Assembly (NCBI GenBank): GCA_020437395.1
Contig: JAGQWJ010000006.1
Span: forward strand, 18,328-82,327
Direction of reading: 5' to 3'
DNA from: Ignavibacteriota bacterium
GTDB taxonomy: Bacteria; Bacteroidota; Ignavibacteria; Kapaibacteriales; UBA2268
DNA length: 64,000 nucleotides
Positions 27,429 through 36,218 of this stretch are shown piece after piece; the first letter of the stretch is position 1, and each line of letters begins with the position of its first letter. A program made the position numbers and the translations under genes. Below the pieces are notes generated by a model. That model ran no database searches. It worked only from the letters and a program-made list of their open reading frames with translations, and had not been told where the DNA came from.

Positions 27429-28850
27429 TTATCTTGGTGTATATCTCTTCAAAGTAGAAGATTGGCCATTTTTCTCAATAAGTTGTATTTCTATACTATT
27501 TATAGGTTTGTCAAGTCTTTCACTTTCAAATGTTTGGAATAGAAAGCCATCATCATAGTAACTTTTTCCAATGATATCACTAAATTTCAAATTAGCACTA
27601 TTTTTCACTTTCATTACATAGTTTTTACCTTTTTGTAAACTAAAAGACTTAGTTTTAATTAGTATTCTGTTGTCTTTTATTTCTATATACTCTACAACTG
27701 GTTTAGGAGTTCTTTTAATCAACAATTGGTAACTATCTAATCTTTTATTTTCGATGTACCTAGTAAGAGTCAAATTCGAACCTAACATTTCTTCGGTTGG
27801 AGTGAAACTGAATTGACTATTATTGAATCTTTTCTCATAGTTATTATCAGATTTTATTACACTGTATGAACTAAGAGTTGTACTTGATTCTAACTTTGTA
27901 TTAATATTATAACTTTCACCTACATACATAACATCAGGAATATTTGGGGCTACTCTCGGAGAAGGTATTACCAAAAAGTCAAAAGAAAACTCAGAGTTAT
28001 CTACTTTTCTTTTTATGGAAACATTCACTTTCATTGTGTCATAAGTAGGTGACATACCAGAAAATACAAAATAGTTTCCTTCAGAAGATTCGAACTTTGC
28101 TGTTCCACCTAATAAAGAGTCACCTTCAATTCTTACTTTAGGAGGCCCAACCAAATCATCAATTGAACTAATATTATAAATACGTACAAAGTTTTTCCAT
28201 TCATTATCAGCAAATGTTATAATTGGATTTCTACTAACTTTTGCATCCATTTCTGATAGATTAGTAGGTAATGAAAGAGGAGTATTAAAAAATAAAAAAT
28301 CATTATTCAGTGAATCGTTCTGATTTGATACCAAATCTTCTTCTGTAACTTGATTTAAAAATAAGGAGTTCAATGTAAACTGTGTTGAGGAAGTTTTAGA
28401 ATGACCATTTTTTTCAATTATAGCTGTCAATTTAACTAAATAAGTTGAGTTGTAATCAAAATTAAAATCCGGATTCCATCTGAAATCAATATAATTATCT
28501 TGTAAATTCTCGGTTATCTTAAATTGTTCTTTTGAATTATTTAATTCATTGATTTCTACTGTTTCTCCCCTGTTTACATCACTTATTGTGTATGTAAAAT
28601 CAATATTATCATATTTACCATCGAAAAATATCTTGTTAACGGAATCAAATCTAACAATTCTATTAGTTCCATTCTTTTTTAACATTCTCAGATTTAGAAC
28701 CGTTTTTTCAGGGACTAAGCGTATATCAATTCTAGAAGTGCTATTATCAACATCAACCTTTTTCTTACTATCAGGTAGAATTAATATAAGAGCAGCAAGA
28801 TAAAGAATAAAATATATTTCTACTTTAGTTCTTTTTTTCTTTTGTGTCAT
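27429..28850 (-). CDS. GldM/PorM-like motor partner, single-pass periplasmic protein
   Basis: This 473-residue protein has a short basic cytoplasmic start (TQKKKRTKVE), one membrane helix (about 10-27) and a long beta-rich periplasmic region of several Ig-like domains. That is the architecture of GldM/PorM, the T9SS shaft protein whose helix sits in a GldL pentamer. A late domain (VEYIEIKDNRILIKTKSFSL and on) resembles the repeated GldM periplasmic domains. The gene overlaps by 26 bp the gene for a GldL-like protein, which strengthens the pairing. Sequence similarity is weak by eye, so the call rests on architecture and context. An unrelated Ig-like exported protein is the alternative. Confidence 0.5.
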   Translation of the reverse strand: MTQKKKRTKVEIYFILYLAALILILPDSKKKVDVDNSTSRIDIRLVPEKTVLNLRMLKKNGTNRIVRFDSVNKIFFDGKYDNIDFTYTISDVNRGETVEINELNNSKEQFKITENLQDNYIDFRWNPDFNFDYNSTYLVKLTAIIEKNGHSKTSSTQFTLNSLFLNQVTEEDLVSNQNDSLNNDFLFFNTPLSLPTNLSEMDAKVSRNPIITFADNEWKNFVRIYNISSIDDLVGPPKVRIEGDSLLGGTAKFESSEGNYFVFSGMSPTYDTMKVNVSIKRKVDNSEFSFDFLVIPSPRVAPNIPDVMYVGESYNINTKLESSTTLSSYSVIKSDNNYEKRFNNSQFSFTPTEEMLGSNLTLTRYIENKRLDSYQLLIKRTPKPVVEYIEIKDNRILIKTKSFSLQKGKNYVMKVKNSANLKFSDIIGKSYYDDGFLFQTFESERLDKPINSIEIQLIEKNGQSSTLKRYTPR

Positions 28851-29628
28851 TATCTCTGACTCTTTCGATTAGCAAATTTTCTAATTCTTTTCTTATCTCA
28901 AATCTAATATCTTTTTCTCTTATGCTCTTAGTTGACTCAGATAATATTTCTATCTGTTCCTTTAAACTACTAAGTTGTTCGTTAGTTCGTTTTATATTGA
29001 TGACGAACTCATCTGAAGGTGAAACAGCTTTTGAAATATTATCTGTAGCTTTAGCTAATTGATTAATTAATTCTGATTGATTAATATTGAAATTCTTTAG
29101 CTCAAGACTAATATCTTCTAGTTTATTAACTGCATTTGCAAAATCAGTCCCAATTTCACCTATTTCATGAATTAAGATGCTTTCTTCTGATTCTTTCTCA
29201 TCAATAATTAAGTCTTCATCAGGAGAAAAAAGCATCACTATAAATATTAACAGCAACATACTTGCTTCGAATATTATACTTGCTATAACAAGCTCAGTAG
29301 ATATTGCGTCAGAAAATTTTCTTACACCTATCAAAACAAGCAATATAGCTGCTCCAAAATATACGAATGAATTAATTGTAGAATAAAAATGCCTATTTAC
29401 AACTTCTTCTATCCAAAGCGTAGTCCCCTTCCAAATACCAAGTCTATGTAATATTATAGTATCTGTTTTTACGAATTTGCTGGGGTTTTTTTCAAAAACA
29501 CAAACTTTCCAACATATAATAAGAATCATTAATCCAGAAAGTTCATTTTCATATTTTAACTTTTGGTATAGTTCGTTTAAGAATTTTCTCCCTTCAAGTG
29601 AGGAAAGTGTTTCTAATTTTTTTTCCAT
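28825..29628 (-). CDS. GldL/PorL-like proton-channel protein (short paralog)
   Basis: This 267-residue protein has about 85 soluble N-terminal residues, two closely spaced membrane helices (about 88-104 and 112-134) and a cytoplasmic coiled-coil tail to residue 267. The helix pair reads FGAAILLVLIGVRKF then ASIIFEASMLLLIF, matching the GldL pattern of GAA, a basic residue ending helix 1 (Arg103/Lys104) and a Glu in helix 2 (Glu121), the charges proposed for proton flow in GldL. A related but longer protein is encoded at 49917-51248. Its stop overlaps the GldM-like gene by 26 bp; lptG ends 3 bases upstream. Confidence 0.6.
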   Translation of the reverse strand: MEKKLETLSSLEGRKFLNELYQKLKYENELSGLMILIICWKVCVFEKNPSKFVKTDTIILHRLGIWKGTTLWIEEVVNRHFYSTINSFVYFGAAILLVLIGVRKFSDAISTELVIASIIFEASMLLLIFIVMLFSPDEDLIIDEKESEESILIHEIGEIGTDFANAVNKLEDISLELKNFNINQSELINQLAKATDNISKAVSPSDEFVINIKRTNEQLSSLKEQIEILSESTKSIREKDIRFEIRKELENLLIERVRDNDTKEKKN

Positions 29629-29631
29629 TAT

Positions 29632-30717
29632 TTATGTTTTTGTTTTAATTAAGTTTATGATACCAACTACAAAAAACAAGCCATTTGCAAACCAACCAGC
29701 AACAATTGGTTGCAAGCCAGTCCCTAATACAACTGCTTGGCTTACTTTCGTAAATATTAAATATAAAAATGATATGACCAAAGCTGCTCCAATTTGAACA
29801 GCAATGCCACCTTTCTTCTTAACTGATGCAAAAGGAACACCAAATAAAACAACTATTATATTAGCAATAGGGAAAGCATATTGACCGTAATAATCAGTCA
29901 TTTCTAGATCTACATTCTTACCCCCATCCTTCAACAATGAAAGATATGATCTTAACTCATCGAAAGTCATTTCATCAGTTGATCTTTTTAAATCGACTAT
30001 TTTTTCGTGTGTTAGAACTAAGTCTATTCTCAAGGAATCATATTTTTCAACTGACTCTATATTTTCTATTGTAAATTTACGAGTTAATACATCTTCTAAC
30101 AACCAATTCTTAGATACAGTATCCCAGGTTATTGACTTAGCTTCAATTGTTTTTAATAATCGGGGGGATTTTATATCCGTAAAATATTCAATTCCAATAT
30201 TGAATCCTTTTTTTTGATCACTTCTATAAGATTTCATGTGTAAGTTAGCAGTAGGAGACTCTCTGAAATATAAATCATATATAGAACCAATACTGCTGCC
30301 CTTGTTCATATATTCTCTTTCTATGTCATTTTTGGCAATATTTGCCTTCGGTACAATCCATCCATTGAAATATAGATGTAAACCACTAACTAATATACTT
30401 AATAGCATTAGAGGTGCCATGAATCTATATAGACTAATTCCACCAGATTTTATAGCAGTAATTTCATTTAAGCCAGATAATCGACCAACGGTAAACAATG
30501 TAGAAAGGAGCATCGCTACCGGAATTAATAGTTTTAGAATTTCTGGGAAAAAATAAAAATAGTATTCTGCTATTTTCATTATTCCCATCCCATTATCAAG
30601 AAAATCCTCTAAATTTTCAATCATATCTACTATTAAAAAAATAGTATATAGTGCAATGAAAGAAAAAATCAAAGTCGTAATGAATGATTTTATTATATAC
30701 CTATCTAATATTCTCAT
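29632..30717 (-). CDS. lptG: LptF/LptG-family LPS export permease
   Basis: This 361-residue YjgP/YjgQ-family protein starts MRILDRYIIKSFITTLIFSF, has three N-terminal helices with the loop EITAIKSGGISLYRF, a periplasmic beta-jellyroll (about 130-260) and three C-terminal helices with YAFPIANIIVVLFGVPFASV. Such proteins extract LPS from the inner membrane with LptB. Its start overlaps the flippase stop by four bases and it ends 3 bases before the GldL-like gene. LptG fits slightly better than LptF, and a single-gene call is not certain. LptC is encoded elsewhere in the window. Confidence 0.9.
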   Translation of the reverse strand: MRILDRYIIKSFITTLIFSFIALYTIFLIVDMIENLEDFLDNGMGIMKIAEYYFYFFPEILKLLIPVAMLLSTLFTVGRLSGLNEITAIKSGGISLYRFMAPLMLLSILVSGLHLYFNGWIVPKANIAKNDIEREYMNKGSSIGSIYDLYFRESPTANLHMKSYRSDQKKGFNIGIEYFTDIKSPRLLKTIEAKSITWDTVSKNWLLEDVLTRKFTIENIESVEKYDSLRIDLVLTHEKIVDLKRSTDEMTFDELRSYLSLLKDGGKNVDLEMTDYYGQYAFPIANIIVVLFGVPFASVKKKGGIAVQIGAALVISFLYLIFTKVSQAVVLGTGLQPIVAGWFANGLFFVVGIINLIKTKT

Positions 30718-32021
30718 TTATTGTAAAAGTCTTTAATAAAATTTTTCGTATCAGGGATTGCTCTGAAAATATCAAAAATTGGAAATCCTAATTGTTTTTT
30801 AACAATATACAAACTAGATAATCCAATTATAATATAATATATAACTATTCCTAAAGAAACAAATTCATATTCAGCAACTTGAGCTATTACAAAAATAGAA
30901 ATTAGTGATGTAATTGCAGCAATTATACTTATGTACACTACAGATTTTATTTTATTTATTGCTGTTAATATCATATTCAATGAAGCAAATGGTAAGAACA
31001 AAGTTGCTATCAATAATATTTTGAAATAGTCAATTGAAGAGTGAAACTTTACTGGCAAGAAGTTATATATTATGAAATCAGCAACCCCAATTTGAAGTAA
31101 TGTAAATATAATTATGTTCAGTATGAGTACAAAAGATGTGCTTTTAGTCATTATACTTCTAACCTTATCTTTATAATCTATATTCTTTACAGCAGACGGA
31201 TAGACAAGAGCTGAAACACCATCTGAAATTTGTTCGAAGACCTTAAAAAGTATTTTTGCTGAACTGTAAAGTCCTACAATTTTAATGCTATCTTTACTAT
31301 TAATAGCAAAGGATATAGCATATACGTCTAAGTATTTAATAGATGAATAGAAGATTGCATGAATTGTCCAGGGAATTGCGAAATTCAAGTACTTTCTGAA
31401 TGTTATAATTCCATTAGTACCAAAACTAGATTTCTTTATAATCAGAATTGCTGAATAAATTCCCGAAGTTGCACTGCCAATTAGGTATGAAATAATTAAA
31501 TCACTAAAAAATAAGAAATCTTTTGTCACAATATAGTATCCAATAACTAGAGTCATAATTCCAAAATTGATGAAATCTATAAAAAATGACTTCTTGTATT
31601 CTAAATCTCGAGCTAGAATTTTATAAGCAAAAGTTCTTGGTATTACGAAAACTGAAATTAATGGTAAGAAATAAGAGACTTCTATAAAATCGTCTCCACC
31701 TAATAAATTAGAAAATTCATGTCGGAAAAGAAATAGAATTATTGGAACGAAAAGTAAAAAGAATGATTGCAGTAACATTGCAATACTATTTAACTTAGGT
31801 CTATCTTCTAATCTATTACCAAACTGAATTATACCCTGCAATGAAAAAGAATCTGATACACTTGCCAAATAAGTTATCAATTGAGTAAATAAGAAATAAA
31901 GTCCAATATTATATGGGTCAGTATGACCTATAATTACTAGATTTATTAATCCCCAAACTAGATAAATAAGCCTATTTGCGAATGACCATGATATTTTATC
32001 TAAATGATCTTTAACTCTCAA
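30714..32021 (-). CDS. polysaccharide flippase (MOP/Wzx-like)
   Basis: This 435-residue protein has about 12 hydrophobic segments and belongs to the polysaccharide transport arm of the MOP superfamily; typical elements are GRDLEYKKSFFIDFINF-like LARDLEYKKSFFIDF and the paired-helix pattern. It probably flips lipid-linked glycan units across the inner membrane. No ATG occurs near the start; TTG at 32021 begins LRVKDHLDKISWSFANRL, the expected N-terminus, and overlaps the heparinase-like gene by 11 bp. It overlaps lptG by four bases. No glycosyltransferases are adjacent, so the glycan cannot be identified. Confidence 0.85.
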   Translation of the reverse strand: MRVKDHLDKISWSFANRLIYLVWGLINLVIIGHTDPYNIGLYFLFTQLITYLASVSDSFSLQGIIQFGNRLEDRPKLNSIAMLLQSFFLLFVPIILFLFRHEFSNLLGGDDFIEVSYFLPLISVFVIPRTFAYKILARDLEYKKSFFIDFINFGIMTLVIGYYIVTKDFLFFSDLIISYLIGSATSGIYSAILIIKKSSFGTNGIITFRKYLNFAIPWTIHAIFYSSIKYLDVYAISFAINSKDSIKIVGLYSSAKILFKVFEQISDGVSALVYPSAVKNIDYKDKVRSIMTKSTSFVLILNIIIFTLLQIGVADFIIYNFLPVKFHSSIDYFKILLIATLFLPFASLNMILTAINKIKSVVYISIIAAITSLISIFVIAQVAEYEFVSLGIVIYYIIIGLSSLYIVKKQLGFPIFDIFRAIPDTKNFIKDFYNK

Positions 32022-33912
32022 TTGAGTCTCTATATTTATGAATTATTAAATTTTCTGATGATGTTAATACGATTTTAAATGCACCTAGTTTTACTCCGTA
32101 TGCTGGTGAAAACTCATAGTTTTCTAATTTGATTTTCTGTGCATTTGTTTCGAAAAATAATATATTTTGTTCATTGAACAATTTATAAACATTCTTTTCC
32201 ACAGCTTCAACTTTTATATTTGGAAACAAGTAAATATTTATCTCTTTATCTATATCACTGTTATACTTATCACTTACGGTAATAATATTAGAATTCGATT
32301 CGATTTCTCTTGTATAAGGTTTTCCACAGTAATCTATTGTACCAGAAATTAATTTCTCTTTGTCAGAATCTATTCTACTATTCTGATGATTGGTTTCTAA
32401 CCAAAACATATCGTCATTATTTGTAGATGAAAAACTATTTTGCTCACAATCATTTATCCATATTACGTTGTGTGATGCTGTAGAACGATATTTATTTCGT
32501 AATTCAAAATTTGATGTATAACAATAAGTACCTATATCAACAACAAAAGGTTCCATTCCGCAATAAAGATTATAAGATAAATTATCATTGTGATCATGAC
32601 CGCCTTTACCCTTTTGTCCTAGTTTTCCACATTTGAATATTAAATCATAATTATTAGTCTTTCTTCGTAATAGACCAAAATTCATAAAGTTATCTTGTTT
32701 TTTATAATTATATTTATTACTAATGATTTTTATAAGAGATTGATATGTAAATTTTTCTGAATTATTTAATTTCCAGTAGAAACCCGAATCGTTATCCCCT
32801 ATTTGTGGAACGAATCCATATTCTAATAGTAGTGAGGAAAAACTTGAAATATTTTGTAATTTTTGTTGGTTAAGTTTTTCAAATCCATTCTCCATTAGAA
32901 TTATATCAACTGTGATTAACATTTGGAATGTGAACAAATGGTAACGGCTTGAACCTTCAAAGTTCGACCCATCTTTATTAAATTGATAGTCTAACTCCTT
33001 TTCTAACAGACTTTTATATCTTTCAATTAATGATGTTCTTACATCGCTTTCCTTAGTGTAAACTAAATAAATCAAAATACTACAGAGATTAGAAAAATAG
33101 TGGTTTCCTCGTAACCCTTCCGAATACTCAATATTCTCTTTAATATGACTAAAGTGATCATATAAAAAAGAATCAATGAGTTCTATTTCATCAATAGTAA
33201 ATAAGTTATCTCCTTTTAAAGTTAGTAAAGCAAATAAAATATTTACTAATCTTATCCCAATATCCATAGAGCAAATCCATTGAACTCCAAAGTTTGGTGG
33301 ATTTGAAGCCATAAAGTCAAACATTTGATTTCTAATCTCTATTAGAACTGCATTAGATTGTGATAAATTAAATTCTAATGCCAAAATAGGTAAATGTTGC
33401 ATTCTTCCTATTTCCCAAGGAACTTTTATATCGTGACCAGAATTATTACCATAGCTAATATTTTTGAACCAATTAAATTCCCATCTATAGTCAGAATTAT
33501 AGTCTTTTTGCCAATCTATTTGTTCATATTCATTAGTTATTTTGTTGAAGCATTTTGTCGAAAATGGTATTAATTTTTTATTAAACTTACTTTGAATTGA
33601 ATTGAATTCTGCGTTACTATTGACTGATAATAATTCATTTGAAAGTACTTTGAATTTATGATTTAAACAATTATCTATAAACTTAAGATCTCTATAATTT
33701 TCATAATCAAAATAGAATATCTTATCATATTCTATAGTTTTAGAGTAATCTATTTCTAAAAACGATATGTAGTCCAAGGAATAAGTTGAGAAATTCTTAT
33801 CTCTTAATTTATAGAATTTGTCAATTATTCTATCAATTATCTTTTTCTTGAACTTTCGATAAATTATTCTCTTATCAATTCTGGCTGTTTTTTTAATATA
33901 GTTAATATTCAT
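32011..33912 (-). CDS. heparinase II/III-family polysaccharide lyase-like protein
   Basis: This 633-residue protein has an all-helical toroid domain (residues about 100-400, with FGVQWICSMDIGIRLVN) and a C-terminal beta-sandwich domain with the lyase motif GHDHNDNLSYNL and VDIGTYCYTS. The family contains heparin and alginate lyases and many proteins in surface-polysaccharide loci. There is no obvious signal peptide: the N-terminus is strongly basic (IDKRIIYRKFKKKIIDR), so it may be cytoplasmic as in capsule or exopolysaccharide loci. I chose ATG 33912 over a TTG six codons upstream. It is the first gene of the 11-gene minus-strand run. Confidence 0.85.
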   Translation of the reverse strand: MNINYIKKTARIDKRIIYRKFKKKIIDRIIDKFYKLRDKNFSTYSLDYISFLEIDYSKTIEYDKIFYFDYENYRDLKFIDNCLNHKFKVLSNELLSVNSNAEFNSIQSKFNKKLIPFSTKCFNKITNEYEQIDWQKDYNSDYRWEFNWFKNISYGNNSGHDIKVPWEIGRMQHLPILALEFNLSQSNAVLIEIRNQMFDFMASNPPNFGVQWICSMDIGIRLVNILFALLTLKGDNLFTIDEIELIDSFLYDHFSHIKENIEYSEGLRGNHYFSNLCSILIYLVYTKESDVRTSLIERYKSLLEKELDYQFNKDGSNFEGSSRYHLFTFQMLITVDIILMENGFEKLNQQKLQNISSFSSLLLEYGFVPQIGDNDSGFYWKLNNSEKFTYQSLIKIISNKYNYKKQDNFMNFGLLRRKTNNYDLIFKCGKLGQKGKGGHDHNDNLSYNLYCGMEPFVVDIGTYCYTSNFELRNKYRSTASHNVIWINDCEQNSFSSTNNDDMFWLETNHQNSRIDSDKEKLISGTIDYCGKPYTREIESNSNIITVSDKYNSDIDKEINIYLFPNIKVEAVEKNVYKLFNEQNILFFETNAQKIKLENYEFSPAYGVKLGAFKIVLTSSENLIIHKYRDSIES

Positions 33913-34012
33913 TTTTAAGTATGATTTCAATCTTTATACAAAATCAATAAACAAGTTAGCATAAATTTGTTAATTTTGGATTATTACTAAACCGAAAAAT
34001 GGGAATTATATA

Positions 34013-34207
34013 ATGGAAAGACAAATTTCAAAAAGCTTAAATGTTAATGATTATGAAGTTCTGATAAGAAAAAGAGGAGAAGGTAAGTATGCCTCTTATT
34101 GTCCGCAATTGAATTTTATGATTGCAGGAGAAGAACATGAACAAGTTTATGGTTTAATGATTGAAAAGATAAACAGTCATATTGAATCACTAAATACAAC
34201 TAAATAG
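34013..34207 (+). CDS. small HicB-like protein
   Basis: This 64-residue protein has the short beta-alpha-beta pattern of HicB-like domains: YEVLIRKRGEGKYASYCPQLNFMIAG followed by a helix EEHEQVYGLMIEKINSHIE. HicB antitoxins carry an additional DNA-binding part, which is missing, and no HicA toxin lies nearby. It is therefore better seen as an orphan HicB-fold protein than as a toxin-antitoxin pair. It starts the plus-strand run, divergent from the heparinase-like gene, and ends 2 bases before the protease gene. Confidence 0.6.
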   Translation: MERQISKSLNVNDYEVLIRKRGEGKYASYCPQLNFMIAGEEHEQVYGLMIEKINSHIESLNTTK

Positions 34208-34209
34208 CT

Positions 34210-35073
34210 ATGCAAAAATTATTGGCGCATTGGTGGGTTAGAATCATTATAGCTATCATTGCGTCAATTTTGCTTTCGTTACCTCTTCTTATTTTCCCGT
34301 CAGGTTTTCTTTTTACAAACATACTAACGGCAATTGGACTAACTGTGATAAGTATAAGTTTACTTGCTTTTAGAGCTGGTTCTGCTTTCAATGCTTTTGG
34401 GTTACAGTTTGATAAATTTGCTATTATAGATTTTTTGAAAGGATTTATAATTGTGATTTCTATGAATTTAATATTCATTATTTTGGGATTGATATCTGGT
34501 TATGAATTTAGACTAAGTAACGATTTTTCTTTGTTAGATTATAAGTCTTTCCTATTTATTTCTTCTTATATTTTCTTAATGGCTTATTTAGAAGAAATAA
34601 TTTTTAGAGGTATTGTATTTCAAACTCTAAGAGAACGCTTCGGAGATTTTATAGCGATTTTATTATTAAGTATTTTTTTTTCATTAGCACATTATTCAAA
34701 TCCAAATATTTCGAATATGGGATTAATTAACATTATATTGGCTGGAATAATGCTTTCGGTATTATATATAACAACTGAATCTTTATGGCTTCCAATCTCA
34801 GTTCATTTTTTCTGGAATCTCAACCAGCAAGTGTTATTAGGTTCAAATATAAGTGGAATAAATTTTGATATTAAAATTTTTGAACTAACGGCCATTGGAA
34901 ACGAATATAGTTGGTTTTTTGGTGGACAGTTTGGAATAGAGGAAGGTGCACTCACAACGATATTATTAACTATTTTAACTGTTATTTCGTTTAGAATAAA
35001 TAGACAGAATCCATATATAATGGCAACCAAATTTAGAATAAAATTTGAAGAAAGTAAATTACTAAAATCATGA
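34210..35073 (+). CDS. CPBP-family intramembrane glutamic protease
   Basis: This 287-residue membrane protein has about eight hydrophobic segments and the CPBP (Abi/CAAX protease-like) motifs: EExxxR as LEEIIFRG near residues 130-137, FxxxH as FSLAH, and a third conserved His-Asn pair as HFFWN. The Glu and His residues form the active site in the family. Bacterial members act in maturation or signalling of membrane proteins and peptides; no substrate is evident here. It overlaps the TPR gene by four bases (ATGA). Confidence 0.88.
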   Translation: MQKLLAHWWVRIIIAIIASILLSLPLLIFPSGFLFTNILTAIGLTVISISLLAFRAGSAFNAFGLQFDKFAIIDFLKGFIIVISMNLIFIILGLISGYEFRLSNDFSLLDYKSFLFISSYIFLMAYLEEIIFRGIVFQTLRERFGDFIAILLLSIFFSLAHYSNPNISNMGLINIILAGIMLSVLYITTESLWLPISVHFFWNLNQQVLLGSNISGINFDIKIFELTAIGNEYSWFFGGQFGIEEGALTTILLTILTVISFRINRQNPYIMATKFRIKFEESKLLKS

Positions 35074-36218
35074 AATCAATATTATTTATAATTGTTTTTT
35101 TCTTATCTGCAACTGCAAGTTTTTCGCAATGGGCAATTTTAAAAAGTGACGCCGATAGTCTTGTAAGGCAGGGTGCCAATCATATTTATAACGTTGAATT
35201 TGATAGTGCCGAAGTGGCATTTCAACAAGTAATTGAAAGATATCCAGAACATCCTGCAGGATATTTTCTACAAGCGATGGTTGATTTTTGGAGATTAACA
35301 CTATACAGATATACAGATAAAATAAATGATGATTTTCTAAGAAAAATAGGTAAAGTTATTGAAGTAAGTGATAAACTCCTGAACGAGAATCAATACGATA
35401 TAACTGGTTTATTTTTTAAAGGAGGAGCATTAGGATATAGAGCAAGATTTTATACTAATGAAAAACAATGGTTCAGTGCAGCATCAGATGGCAAAGAAGC
35501 TTATGACATTTTGATGCGAGCACATAAAAAAGCACCCGGTAACCATGATATTATGTTGGGGACAGGTTTATTCAATTATTTTGCAGTGGCAATCCCCGAA
35601 GATTATCCGATTTTGAAACCAGTTGTTTTATTTTTCCCACCAGGTAATAAAAAACTTGGTTTACTTCAACTCAGAGCTTCAATGCATCATTCCAGATATT
35701 CATCTATAGAAGCCGAAGTGGCACTTATGCAGATTTATTATTCTTTTGAAAAAGATTTTGATCAGGCCTTTTATTATGCAAATGATCTATTTACTAGGTT
35801 TCCTAGAAACCCATATTTTCATAGGTACTTAGGCAGATGTTATGTAAAGCAAGGGAAATGGGCTGAAATAGAATCCACTTGGAGGGAAATTGTAAAAAAA
35901 TGTTTGGCTCGAGAACTCGGCTACGACAACCTTACAGCACGAGAAGGTTTGTATTATGTTGGTCTTTCATTACAAAGAAAAGGAGACCAAGAAATGGCAA
36001 TAAAGTACTTGAAAAAGTGCTTAGAAGTTAGCGAATTTGTTGATGGAAACGAGGATAGTGGCTATTATTCAAGTAGCTTACTTAAATTAGGGATTTCGTA
36101 TAAGAAATTAGGTGATAAAAAAAATGCACTTTATTATTTCAAAAAAGTATTAGATGTAGATGACAACAACAATAATCATGAAACAGCAAAAAGGTATATT
36201 GCTGATTATAATAAGTAG
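35070..36218 (+). CDS. exported tetratricopeptide-repeat protein
   Basis: This 382-residue protein has a signal peptide MKSILFIIVFFLSATASFSQ followed by helical repeats throughout. TPR signatures include FDSAEVAFQQVIERYPEHPAGYF, EMAIKYLKKCLE and KKNALYYFKKVLDVD. It should act as a periplasmic protein-protein adaptor. The gene starts inside the protease stop (ATGA), and the next gene starts inside its 3' end, so it is tightly linked to CPBP protease and NamZ-like genes. I cannot assign a partner. Similar proteins occur in Bacteroidota and Ignavibacteria as uncharacterised TPR proteins. Confidence 0.85.
   Translation: MKSILFIIVFFLSATASFSQWAILKSDADSLVRQGANHIYNVEFDSAEVAFQQVIERYPEHPAGYFLQAMVDFWRLTLYRYTDKINDDFLRKIGKVIEVSDKLLNENQYDITGLFFKGGALGYRARFYTNEKQWFSAASDGKEAYDILMRAHKKAPGNHDIMLGTGLFNYFAVAIPEDYPILKPVVLFFPPGNKKLGLLQLRASMHHSRYSSIEAEVALMQIYYSFEKDFDQAFYYANDLFTRFPRNPYFHRYLGRCYVKQGKWAEIESTWREIVKKCLARELGYDNLTAREGLYYVGLSLQRKGDQEMAIKYLKKCLEVSEFVDGNEDSGYYSSSLLKLGISYKKLGDKKNALYYFKKVLDVDDNNNNHETAKRYIADYNK

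Noticed and set aside
32011..33912. Complete capsule or O-antigen biosynthesis cluster
   Set aside because: Only a lyase-like protein and a flippase are present; no glycosyltransferase, polymerase or sugar-nucleotide genes adjoin.
34013..34207. HicAB toxin-antitoxin system
   Set aside because: Only a short HicB-like domain is present; no HicA-like frame with its catalytic His lies on either side.
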